This document shows, piece after piece, positions 1 to 5,964 of a stretch of DNA of 6,220 bases. The stretch is from DASQPE01 sp041488455 (GTDB lineage Bacteria > Gemmatimonadota > Gemmatimonadetes > Gemmatimonadales > GWC2-71-9). A program made the translations under genes and the position numbers. The notes under the pieces are model-generated. The model made no database searches and was not told the DNA's origin. It saw only the letters and a list, made by a program, of their open reading frames with translations. Where the stretch lies: positions 1-6,220 of the forward strand of contig JBGPPG010000165.1 of assembly GCA_041488455.1 (NCBI GenBank), written 5' to 3'. Numbering within the stretch: position 1 is the stretch's first letter; every line of letters starts with the position of its first letter.

Positions 1-1049
1 AGCGTCAGCGTCTCCTCCGCCGGGAACTCCCGCTCCTCGATATTGTCCAGGCCGTAGGCCAGGCGGGTGTAGCGGATGTTGAAGTCGATGTACGGCTTCT
101 CCTTGTCGATCTCGTTGGGAGACACCCGATAGCGCTGGATCAGGCCCGGGTAGGCCACGCCCCCCAGGAACGCCACGCCCACCAGCGCGGCGAGACTCCA
201 CAGGAGGGGACGCCAGCTCCAGAGACGAATCGTGACGAGACACAGGCCGGCAACCAGGCCCGTCAGGACCAGCAACGCCCATAGGACCGGGAGCTGGGCG
301 TGAACGTCAGCATACCCGGCGCCAAAGACCACACCCCGCTGGGCGAAGAGCAGGTCGAACATGGCCAGCCGGTACCCGGTCGCTTTCAGGGCCAGCACGA
401 GGGCAGCAAGCCCCAAGAGGTGTCCCCGAGCCCGTCGGGAGATCGAGACACCGGTCGGCGAGATCTGAATGCCTCGGGTACAGAAATGCGCCGCGCAGGC
501 GGCCAAGGCTGAAATGATCAAGCTCCCCCTCAGCCAGCTATAGAGCGAATTCCAGAGCGGGAGCCGGAACACGTAGAACGCCACATCCTGGTCAAACAGC
601 GGATCCCGGACGCCGAACGGCGTTGGATTCAGGGCCTTCAGGACCAACTCCCACCGGCCCGTTCCCAGCCAGCCGACGAAGAGGGCGATCAGCACACTCA
701 CCGGGAAGGCCAGCCGGCGCAGGTACGGATCCAGGACCTCCGGACTGGGTAACCCCGCGGTGTCCTCCACGGCCACGAGGACGTCGCGCGGAGCGAGCCG
801 CCGGGCAAGGATCACGTTGCCGTAGAGGATCAGGAAGAACGCGGCGCCGGTGACTACCCCGAGGAGGACCTGCGTCTGGAGCACCGTCACAAAGACCGAC
901 GTGAACTGCACCTCGTGGAACCAGAGCCAGTCCGTGTAGAAGCCCACGATGTCGCTCGCTGTGCTCAGGAGGGCCAGACCGGCGAGAGCAAGGAACAACC
1001 ACATGAGACCCCGAACGCGCTCGGGCCGGCCCGTCTTCCCGGGGATCAC
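1..1049 (-). CDS. UPF0182 family membrane protein, N-terminal part (runs off left edge)
   Basis: I translated 349 complete codons from a GTG at 1047-1049; the gene continues beyond position 1. The protein has about seven hydrophobic segments (residues roughly 14-31, 55-81, 112-128, 174-190, 211-224, 252-272 and 281-300). Several stretches are typical of the UPF0182/COG1615 family: YTDWLWFHEV near residues 38-47, FDQDVAFYVFRLP near 152-164, GAGYADVHA near 243-251, and NEIDKEKPYIDFNI near 312-325, just after the last helix. Family members are usually about 900 residues, so roughly 60% is missing here, including the large non-membrane region. The function of the family is not known. The GTG has a GGAG seven bases upstream; an ATG at residue 16 is an alternative but has a poorer ribosome site. 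The gene lies 49 nt after the ftsH stop, in the same direction, so co-transcription is likely. Family assignment is confident; the exact start is less so. Confidence 0.92.
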   Translation of the reverse strand, partial: MIPGKTGRPERVRGLMWLFLALAGLALLSTASDIVGFYTDWLWFHEVQFTSVFVTVLQTQVLLGVVTGAAFFLILYGNVILARRLAPRDVLVAVEDTAGLPSPEVLDPYLRRLAFPVSVLIALFVGWLGTGRWELVLKALNPTPFGVRDPLFDQDVAFYVFRLPLWNSLYSWLRGSLIISALAACAAHFCTRGIQISPTGVSISRRARGHLLGLAALVLALKATGYRLAMFDLLFAQRGVVFGAGYADVHAQLPVLWALLVLTGLVAGLCLVTIRLWSWRPLLWSLAALVGVAFLGGVAYPGLIQRYRVSPNEIDKEKPYIDFNIRYTRLAYGLDNIEEREFPAEETLT

Positions 1050-1102
1050 GGGTGCGCTCCGGATCCGGCCAGCCAGGCGAGCACCGGATCGGCTTGCTTC
1101 AT
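1046..1102 (-). CDS. 18-codon bridging ORF between ftsH and UPF0182 (possible coupling peptide)
   Basis: A short frame encodes MKQADPVLAWLAGSGAHP. Its ATG overlaps the ftsH stop as ATGA (1099-1102), and its own TGA overlaps the UPF0182 start as GTGA (1046-1049). A GGGAG sits four bases before the ATG (1107-1111), and another GGAG sits seven bases before the downstream GTG (1057-1060). The geometry is what termination-reinitiation coupling would need to carry ribosomes from ftsH into UPF0182. The peptide has no recognisable domain. It may equally be a chance frame: stop codons are rare in DNA this GC-rich and the ORF is very short. No function is claimed. Confidence 0.3.
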   Translation of the reverse strand: MKQADPVLAWLAGSGAHP

Positions 1103-3033
1103 CGCGCTCCCGCCCCCGGAAGCGACTCGGCATCGGCGATCAACTCCATGAGCGCGGCGCGATCCACGACCTCCTTCTCGATGAGTCGCGTCGCCAGCGC
1201 GTCGAGGATCGTCCGCTTCTTGCCGAGGGTCTCGCGGACCCGTCCGTGGGCGGTTTCGAGCAGCTGCTCGATTTCCGCGTCGATCTTGCGCGCGGTCTCC
1301 TCGCTGTACTCGCGCTGGGCCGTCGACGGGACGTTGAGGAAGAGCGCTTGGCGGGGCGCCTCGAACGTCGCAAGACCGAGCACCTCGCTCATCCCGTAGC
1401 GGGTGACCATGTGGCGCACCATGTCGGTGGCTCGCTGGAGGTCGTCCTGAGCCCCGGTCGAGATATCGCCGAAGACGAGTTCTTCCGCGACGCGGCCGCC
1501 GAGCAGCACGTCGAGCCGATCCAGGAGCTCGGCGCGGGTCATGAGATATCGGTCTTCGGTCGGCTGCTGCTGCGTGTAGCCGAGCGCGGCAACGCCCCGA
1601 GGGATCACCGAGATCTTCGCGACCCGGTCCGCATGCTCGCGGGACTCGGCGACCAGGGCATGGCCCGCCTCGTGGCACGCGACGATCTTCTTCTCCTTCG
1701 GGTTGATCACGCGCGACTTCCGTTCGATCCCGCCCACGACGCGGTCGGTCGCCTCGTCGAAGTCGGTCATGTCGACCGCATCCTTCTCTTTGCGCGCCGC
1801 GTGCAACGCCGCCTCGTTGACGAGGTTGGCAAGGTCGGCGCCGACGAAGCCGGGCGTCCGTGCCACCACCACGGCGAGGTCGAGATCCGGAGCCAGCTTG
1901 ACGCCCCGGACGTGGACTCTCAAGATCTTCTCCCGCCCTTTCAGGTCCGGACGGTCAAGCACGACCTGGCGATCGAAGCGGCCGGGCCGGAGCAATGCGG
2001 GGTCCAGGATTTCCGGCCGGTTGGTCGCGGCCAGGATGAGGACGCCCTTCTGGGTGTCGAAGCCGTCCAGCTCCGCGAGGAGCTGGTTCAGCGTCTGCTC
2101 GCGCTCGTCGTGGCCGCCGACGATCGGGCTGATGCCGCGTGCCTTCCCCAGGGCGTCCAGCTCGTCGATGAAGATGATGCTCGGGGCCTTCTGCTGGGCC
2201 TGGGCGAAGAGGTCGCGCACCCGCGCGGCGCCGACCCCAACGAACATCTCCACGAAGTCCGAGCCGCTCAGGCTGAAGAACGGCACCCCCGCCTCGCCCG
2301 CGACGGCCTTGGCGAGCAGCGTCTTGCCGGTGCCGGGCGCGCCGACGATCAGGACCCCTTTCGGGATCTTCCCGCCGAGGCGGCGGTAGCGGGCGGGATT
2401 CTTGAGAAAGTCGACAACCTCCATCAGCTCGCCACGCGCCTCGTCGATGCCGGCGACATCGTCGAAGGTCACGCCAGTTTCGTGCTGGACATACACCTTG
2501 GCCTTGCTCTTGCCAATCGCGAGAAGGCCGCCCTGGGCGCCGCCCATCCGCCGCATGACAAAGGCCCACATGCCTACGAACACCAGGGCGGGCAGGATCC
2601 ACGAGAGCAGCGTCGACAGCCACGTGTTCTCCACGCGCCCGGTGAACTTGACGTTCGCCGCCTCGAGCTCGGCGATGAGGCCCGGATCGTCCACGCGGGG
2701 GGTGACGAACTGGTGCGGGCCGGGCCCCGCGCGCTTCAGCGCCTCGAGCTTCTCCGTGGACAGCAGGCCCTCCAGCCCCTCGGCGGGGAGGGTGCCGGTG
2801 ATGGTCTGCTTGTCGAGGACGAGGTTGCTGACCTTGCCCTTCCGCGCGAGCGCCTTGAACTCGCTGTAGGAGAGGTTCTCCGCGTGGGGCTGGAAGAAGA
2901 CCGCCTGGATCAGCAGCAGCGCGAGCACCATCGCGATGGAGTAGCCGATGGAGAACCTCTGTAGTTTCGCCTGCATGGCAAACGGCGCGTGCACTGGTCG
3001 TGCCAGCTCGGCGACACCGGCGCCGCTTCGCAA
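1099..3033 (-). CDS. ftsH: ATP-dependent zinc metalloprotease FtsH
   Basis: Membrane-anchored AAA+ protease that unfolds and degrades membrane and some cytosolic proteins as a hexamer. The 644-residue frame has every key part in order: first membrane helix about 29-47, a periplasmic domain about 50-137, second helix about 139-160, Walker A GAPGTGKT at 231-238, aromatic pore motif FVG at 264-266, Walker B IIFIDE at 286-291, and the second region of homology about 337-355 with arginine fingers R349 and R352. The zinc site HEAGH is at 454-458, with D531 the likely third metal ligand (in GAQDDLQRAT). Length matches the family. The start chosen is TTG at 3031-3033, which has AGGAG eight bases upstream; an ATG 19 codons later lies closer to the first helix but has no ribosome site. 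The neighbours (secF, UPF0182) are not the usual tilS/folP context, so this may be a paralogue. Nothing suggests inactivation. Confidence 0.97.
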   Translation of the reverse strand: MRSGAGVAELARPVHAPFAMQAKLQRFSIGYSIAMVLALLLIQAVFFQPHAENLSYSEFKALARKGKVSNLVLDKQTITGTLPAEGLEGLLSTEKLEALKRAGPGPHQFVTPRVDDPGLIAELEAANVKFTGRVENTWLSTLLSWILPALVFVGMWAFVMRRMGGAQGGLLAIGKSKAKVYVQHETGVTFDDVAGIDEARGELMEVVDFLKNPARYRRLGGKIPKGVLIVGAPGTGKTLLAKAVAGEAGVPFFSLSGSDFVEMFVGVGAARVRDLFAQAQQKAPSIIFIDELDALGKARGISPIVGGHDEREQTLNQLLAELDGFDTQKGVLILAATNRPEILDPALLRPGRFDRQVVLDRPDLKGREKILRVHVRGVKLAPDLDLAVVVARTPGFVGADLANLVNEAALHAARKEKDAVDMTDFDEATDRVVGGIERKSRVINPKEKKIVACHEAGHALVAESREHADRVAKISVIPRGVAALGYTQQQPTEDRYLMTRAELLDRLDVLLGGRVAEELVFGDISTGAQDDLQRATDMVRHMVTRYGMSEVLGLATFEAPRQALFLNVPSTAQREYSEETARKIDAEIEQLLETAHGRVRETLGKKRTILDALATRLIEKEVVDRAALMELIADAESLPGAGAR

Positions 3034-3216
3034 CCTACAGACTCCTCGGGTTTCTTACTCCGTCACAGCACCAGACGGACTCCGCTCGCCGGGGCATGTC
3101 CGCAACAGGTGAGGCGTGATCGCCTCGCGAGGAGCCGTCGGCGGACACTTCGAGTCAAGGCCACGCCTTCACGGCCCGTCCGCGAGCCCGGCCATGTTGT
3201 ACTCGAGCGTCAGGCA
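3034..3216. other. Intergenic region between secF and ftsH
   Basis: This 183-nt gap separates the secF stop from the ftsH start and is the largest non-coding space in the window. Apart from the ftsH ribosome site, it holds a TTGACT (minus strand, 3153-3158) that resembles a sigma-70 -35 box. No acceptable -10 box lies 16-18 bases downstream of it, so I do not call a promoter. A 10-bp palindrome CCTCGCGAGG lies at 3123-3132. I see no GC hairpin followed by a T run on the minus strand, so no intrinsic terminator for secF. ftsH may have its own promoter here or be read through from secF. Confidence 0.5.
3042..3046 (-). promoter_or_regulatory. Shine-Dalgarno AGGAG deciding the TTG start of ftsH
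   Basis: Read on the minus strand, AGGAG lies exactly eight bases before the TTG at 3031-3033. The same AGGAG/GGAGG core and eight-base spacing occurs before secF and before the porin gene, so it looks like this genome's standard ribosome site. No comparable site precedes the ATG at 2974-2976, which supports the TTG as the true start. Confidence 0.65.
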
Positions 3217-4170
3217 TCACCGCCGCGTGCCGTGCCCGACCCGGGCGCCGGCCCCGAGGCGCGTCCCCCGCCGGCGCTCGAGCCATCCCGACCAGTCCAC
3301 GTCGAGCGCGGCCGCGACATACACCGTGGACGATGTGCCGGTGAGCGAGCCGACGAGGACCAGGAAGGCAAAGCCCTCGAGGGACGCGCCGCCGAAGAAG
3401 AACAGCGCCGCCGCCGACATGGCCACGGTCGCGACCGTCAGCACGGTGCGCGACAGGGTCTGATTGACGGCCAGGTTCACCTGCTGCGCGAACGTGGTGC
3501 CCTTCGCCATCTTCTTCGACCGGATCTCCCGCAGCCGGTCGTACATGACGATCCGGTCATTGACGGAGAATCCGATCACGGTCAGCAGGCCCGCCAGGAC
3601 CGGAAGCGAGAATTCCCGGTTCGCCAGCGATAGCGCACCGAGGCAGATCAGCACGTCGTGCCCCACGCTCACGATCGTGACCACGCCGCCCCGGAAGTCG
3701 AAGCGCATCCAGATGTACAGGAGAATGCCGGCGAGCGCGGCAAGGACGGCGTAGAGGGCTTGTCGCCGGAGCTCCTGCCCGATCTGGGGCCCGACGTACT
3801 CCACCCGCCGGATCTCCGCCGCGCCCGCCCCGTGACCGCCCAGCGCATCCGCGACCCGCCGACTCAGCTCCGCCGCGTCCGTCTTGGCGGTGTGGGTCCG
3901 GATCAGCACGTCGCGCGGATCGCCGAACACCTGGATGATGCTCTCGCCGAGCCCCGCCTCGGTCAGCTGCGCCCGAATCGTCCCGACCGGCATCGCCCGC
4001 GCCAGTCGAACCTCGACCAGGGTCCCGCCCGTGAAGTCGATGTCGTATCGCAGTCCCCCCTTGGCGAGGATCGACCCCAGTCCCAGCAGCATCAGGGCGG
4101 CGGACACTCCGTAGGCCCAGTGCCGCCATCCGATGAAGTCGTACGCCGGGTTCCGGAAGACCTCGAGCAT
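3217..4170 (-). CDS. secF: Protein translocase subunit SecF
   Basis: SecF is an inner-membrane RND-type subunit that works with SecD, using the proton gradient to complete export and membrane insertion through SecYEG. The 317 residues match the family in length and layout: helix 1 about 18-36, the DFTGG motif at 45-49, a periplasmic domain about 50-125, VGPQIG at 126-131, then five helices at about 137-154, 162-182, 187-207, 244-262 and 265-288. Hallmarks include HDVLI at 171-175, EFSLPVLAGLLTVIGFSVND at 186-205, DRLRE at 211-215 and NQTLSRT at 236-242. The ATG has AGGAG eight bases upstream that overlaps the stop of the 64-aa gene before it, so the two are probably translationally coupled. 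Oddly, secD, normally directly upstream or fused, is absent: the next upstream minus-strand gene after the 64-aa one is an unrelated porin. It could be a relocated secF or a second copy. Confidence 0.95.
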   Translation of the reverse strand: MLEVFRNPAYDFIGWRHWAYGVSAALMLLGLGSILAKGGLRYDIDFTGGTLVEVRLARAMPVGTIRAQLTEAGLGESIIQVFGDPRDVLIRTHTAKTDAAELSRRVADALGGHGAGAAEIRRVEYVGPQIGQELRRQALYAVLAALAGILLYIWMRFDFRGGVVTIVSVGHDVLICLGALSLANREFSLPVLAGLLTVIGFSVNDRIVMYDRLREIRSKKMAKGTTFAQQVNLAVNQTLSRTVLTVATVAMSAAALFFFGGASLEGFAFLVLVGSLTGTSSTVYVAAALDVDWSGWLERRRGTRLGAGARVGHGTRR

Positions 4171-4178
4171 GTTCCCGG

Positions 4179-4183
4179 CTCCT
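4179..4183 (-). promoter_or_regulatory. Shine-Dalgarno of secF overlapping the upstream stop codon
   Basis: On the minus strand the stop of the 64-aa gene and the secF ribosome site are merged as TGAGGAG, with the AGGAG eight bases before the secF ATG. A ribosome ending on the small gene would sit directly on the secF initiation site, which favours coupled translation of the pair. Confidence 0.6.
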
Positions 4184-4377
4184 CAGGCGCGGCCGCGCCG
4201 CCGTTCGGCCTCGATGAAGTCGGCGGCGTGGTCGTCGGCTCCACCCCCAGCCTCGAGCCGGGTCAGCCGCTCGTCCAGCCTCTCGAGCCGTTCGTGGACG
4301 TTGACCAGGACCGCCACCACCATGATGGCGAATGACAGCAGCAGCCACGCGGCCTCGTAACCCAATATCCAGCTCAC
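4183..4377 (-). CDS. Small single-helix membrane protein with coiled-coil tail
   Basis: I do not recognise a named family. The 64-residue product starts at a GTG (4375-4377) with GAGG nine bases upstream. Residues about 9-26 form one hydrophobic segment (WLLLSFAIMVVAVLV at the core), followed by a short heptad-like stretch, VHERLERLDERLTRLEA at about 27-43, that could form a coiled coil. The tail is acidic and then Arg-rich (ERRRGRA). It ends 12 nt before the secF ATG, with the stop inside the secF ribosome site, so it is the first gene of the secF unit. YajC, the small Sec accessory protein often found near secDF, was considered: the topology is similar, but the protein is shorter and the usual RPQ-type motif after the helix is missing. 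A structural or accessory role next to SecF is inference from position only. Confidence 0.65.
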   Translation of the reverse strand: MSWILGYEAAWLLLSFAIMVVAVLVNVHERLERLDERLTRLEAGGGADDHAADFIEAERRRGRA

Positions 4378-4421
4378 GCAGACGGACCTCGAGAGAGTAT
4401 TATCTCCGCGAGGCGCCCACG
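4378..4421. promoter_or_regulatory. Compact divergent start region (putative promoter)
   Basis: Only 44 nt separate the starts of two divergent small genes. The segment contains the most AT-rich patch nearby: TATTAT at 4398-4403 on the plus strand matches the -10 consensus at five of six positions, and the overlapping GATAAT on the minus strand (4399-4404) also matches at five of six. Neither has a convincing -35 box at the right distance. Overlapping, mutually exclusive promoters are possible. The ribosome sites of both small genes also lie here (GAGG at about 4387-4390 read on the minus strand; GAGG at about 4410-4413 on the plus strand). Confidence 0.3.
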
Positions 4422-4646
4422 ATGTGGCTCAGAGTGCTCATGCTGCTCCTGACCGCCCTGATGGCCGCGAGCGGCCTGGTGGTCGGCGTGGTGGTCGCCC
4501 TCGGGGTGGCCTGGATCGCCGTCGCGATCCCGGTGCTGATCCTGATCGGGCTGGGCACCGGGGTCGTCGCCCTCCGGCATCGGCTCGGAGGGCGCAGGCC
4601 CAGAGACACAGCCTCGGAAAAGGGTCCAGGAACGTCGCAGCACTGA
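4422..4646 (+). CDS. Small two-helix membrane protein of unknown function
   Basis: This is the only plus-strand gene I support. The 74-residue product begins at an ATG preceded by GAGG at eight bases. It has two hydrophobic segments, about residues 3-29 (rich in Leu/Val/Gly/Ala) and 31-50, then a basic turn (LRHRLGGRRPRD) and a polar tail ending SQH. By the positive-inside rule the tail is probably cytoplasmic. The membrane part has almost exclusively G/C third bases, which supports it being coding; the tail is less biased. An in-frame ATG at 4332 would add 30 residues but overlaps the divergent 64-aa gene and has no good ribosome site, so it is rejected. The gene converges on the porin, with 25 nt between stop codons and no visible terminator hairpin. 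I do not recognise a family. Confidence 0.55.
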   Translation: MWLRVLMLLLTALMAASGLVVGVVVALGVAWIAVAIPVLILIGLGTGVVALRHRLGGRRPRDTASEKGPGTSQH

Positions 4647-4671
4647 GTCAAGCTCGATCCGAAAGCGGCGC

Positions 4672-5940
4672 CTAGAAGAACGAGTAGTAAAGGCTGAACG
4701 AGATGGTGTCCATGCTCTTGCCGCGCGCGAGCAACCCCTGCGAGGTGATGTCCGGCCGCGAGTAGCGAACCCGGTACACGTTCTCGTCGGACTGGTCGTG
4801 CCGGTACTCCAGCCGCCCCACCAGCCCCTTCCAGATCTTGTACTGCACCGTCGCCGTCGTCGACCACAGATCCGTCCCCACCCCCGACCCCGTCCGCGCC
4901 CCGGAGGCGTCCCGGAAGAACTCCTGGCGCACCGCGGTGCGCAGGCTCTCCGTCCAGTCGTACGCCGCGTACCCCGCCCACCCCCACCACGTCGCGTCCG
5001 TGTTCTGCCGCGTCCCCAGGCTGCGAATGAACGGTTCGCTCTGTTCGTGCCCGTAGTCGACGTTCAGCGCCAGCGTCAGGTTCTTGAACCCGGTGTACGC
5101 GAACACGAAGTCCAGCACGTATCGCAGGTGACTGTTCACATACGTCCGGGAATCCCGCGTGACGTTCTCGTCGATCCGGCGCGGATCGACCTGCTCCGGC
5201 CCCACGATCCAGTTCAGGTTCGCGGTGAAGTCCTTCAGCGGCGTGAACGCGAACTGCCCCGTGTAGCTGAGCGCGTCGTTGACGTTCTTCGAGTCGTCCC
5301 AGCCCAGCACCACCCCCGCGGTCATGTTGAACCAGTCGGTGAACGTGTAGGACGCCAGCCCCCCGGTGTGCGTCAGCGGCACCGCCAGCGTGAACAGGTA
5401 CCCCCGCGAGAAGTTCAGGTTGTTCGGTGACTCGATGACCTCGTACCCCAGCAGCGTCACGAACTTGCCCGCCTTCAGCGTCAGCCCGCTCCCCACCGGC
5501 ACCAGCCCCGAGACGTAGGCCTCCAGCAGATCGAACTTCTCCGTGTTCCGGAACGGAAACACGTCCGTCTCGTCCCGGAAGATGCCGTAGGAGTGGTTCT
5601 TCTGCGAGTCGATCCCCGCCGTGAGTACCAGGCCGTACCCGAAGGGATATTTCTCCGACGGATCCTTCTTGATGCTGAACTCCGCCGCGTTGAACGTGTA
5701 CCCCTCGTGGTAGTCGTAATAGCGCAGCTCGTTCACCCCGCCCCGCCCCGACCCGCTCAGGTTCGCGGTGAAGCTGTTCTCGATGTAGGCGAAGAGCTTG
5801 TGCTCTTCCCAGAACGTCTTCGGCTTCTCCTCTTCCTTCTTCTCCTCCGGCGCCGGAGCCGGCGTCTGCGCCCAGGCCGGCCCGGCGCTCACGAGTGCCC
5901 CGACCAGAACCGCGACCAGCCCGCCCCAGGTGATCTTCAT
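4672..5940 (-). CDS. Outer-membrane beta-barrel porin (BBP2/OmpL-like), kdp-linked
   Basis: The 422-residue product has a signal peptide of about 24 residues with an AWA cleavage motif before Q25, so it is exported. A Pro/Glu/Lys-rich linker (about 26-41) follows, then repeated amphipathic strands with many aromatic residues and a terminal phenylalanine (YYSFF), the usual signal for outer-membrane assembly. The segment LKAGKFVTLLGYEVIESPNN (155-174) and THTG at 190-193 are typical of the beta-barrel porin-2 (OmpL-like, PF07642) family. The ATG has GGAGG eight bases upstream (5949-5953) and lies 24 nt after the kdpC stop with no terminator between, so it is very likely transcribed with kdp. 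A role in letting K+ or other small solutes cross the outer membrane is inferred from position. The family is diverse and substrate specificity cannot be read from the sequence. Confidence 0.88.
   Translation of the reverse strand: MKITWGGLVAVLVGALVSAGPAWAQTPAPAPEEKKEEEKPKTFWEEHKLFAYIENSFTANLSGSGRGGVNELRYYDYHEGYTFNAAEFSIKKDPSEKYPFGYGLVLTAGIDSQKNHSYGIFRDETDVFPFRNTEKFDLLEAYVSGLVPVGSGLTLKAGKFVTLLGYEVIESPNNLNFSRGYLFTLAVPLTHTGGLASYTFTDWFNMTAGVVLGWDDSKNVNDALSYTGQFAFTPLKDFTANLNWIVGPEQVDPRRIDENVTRDSRTYVNSHLRYVLDFVFAYTGFKNLTLALNVDYGHEQSEPFIRSLGTRQNTDATWWGWAGYAAYDWTESLRTAVRQEFFRDASGARTGSGVGTDLWSTTATVQYKIWKGLVGRLEYRHDQSDENVYRVRYSRPDITSQGLLARGKSMDTISFSLYYSFF
5845..5858. repeat. 14-bp perfect palindrome abutting a homopurine tract
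   Basis: CTCCGGCGCCGGAG is a perfect inverted repeat inside the porin gene. It overlaps a run of 25 pyrimidines on the plus strand (5824-5848), which is homopurine on the coding strand. Together they encode the Pro-Ala/Glu-Lys linker after the signal peptide. The simplest explanation is low-complexity coding sequence; a DNA or mRNA structural role is possible but not supported by anything else here. Confidence 0.4.
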
Positions 5941-5964
5941 CGTGAATTCCTCCGGTTGGCCACG

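Noticed and set aside
592..1002. A 136-codon minus-strand frame inside the UPF0182 region
   Set aside because: The UPF0182 frame on the same strand carries the family motifs; this frame is Arg/Pro/Gly-rich with no motif.
949..2964. A 671-codon open frame on the plus strand, entirely antisense to ftsH
   Set aside because: The opposite strand encodes an FtsH with all catalytic motifs. The antisense product is dominated by Arg, Asp, Glu, His, Ala and Leu with no recognisable domain, as expected for a mirror of GC-rich codons, where stops are rare.
3153..3158. TTGACT on the minus strand as a -35 box for ftsH
   Set aside because: The hexamer is close to consensus, but the bases 16-18 nt downstream (GCTCCT region) do not resemble a -10 box, so it was not called as a promoter.
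3170..3200. GC-rich imperfect inverted repeat after secF, considered as a terminator
   Set aside because: Only four base pairs of the stem are continuous (GGCC/GGCC) and no T run follows on the minus strand.
3176..3219. In-frame continuation of 15 codons after the secF TGA, ending in another stop
   Set aside because: Such an open stretch is expected by chance in GC-rich DNA. SecF already ends at a normal length after its last helix, so no readthrough or recoding is inferred.
3658..4335. A 225-codon plus-strand frame antisense to secF and the 64-aa gene
   Set aside because: It overlaps clear SecF coding sequence, and its Pro/Asp/His/Arg-rich product has no motif or ribosome site.
4183..4377. 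The 64-aa gene as yajC
   Set aside because: The one-helix topology near secF is suggestive, but the protein is much shorter than YajC and lacks the conserved RPQ-type motif after the helix.
4400..4990. A 196-codon minus-strand frame across the porin 3' end and the small plus-strand gene
   Set aside because: It runs through the porin in another frame and has the low-complexity Gly/Arg/Val composition of a shadow frame; the porin and the two-helix protein explain the sequence better.
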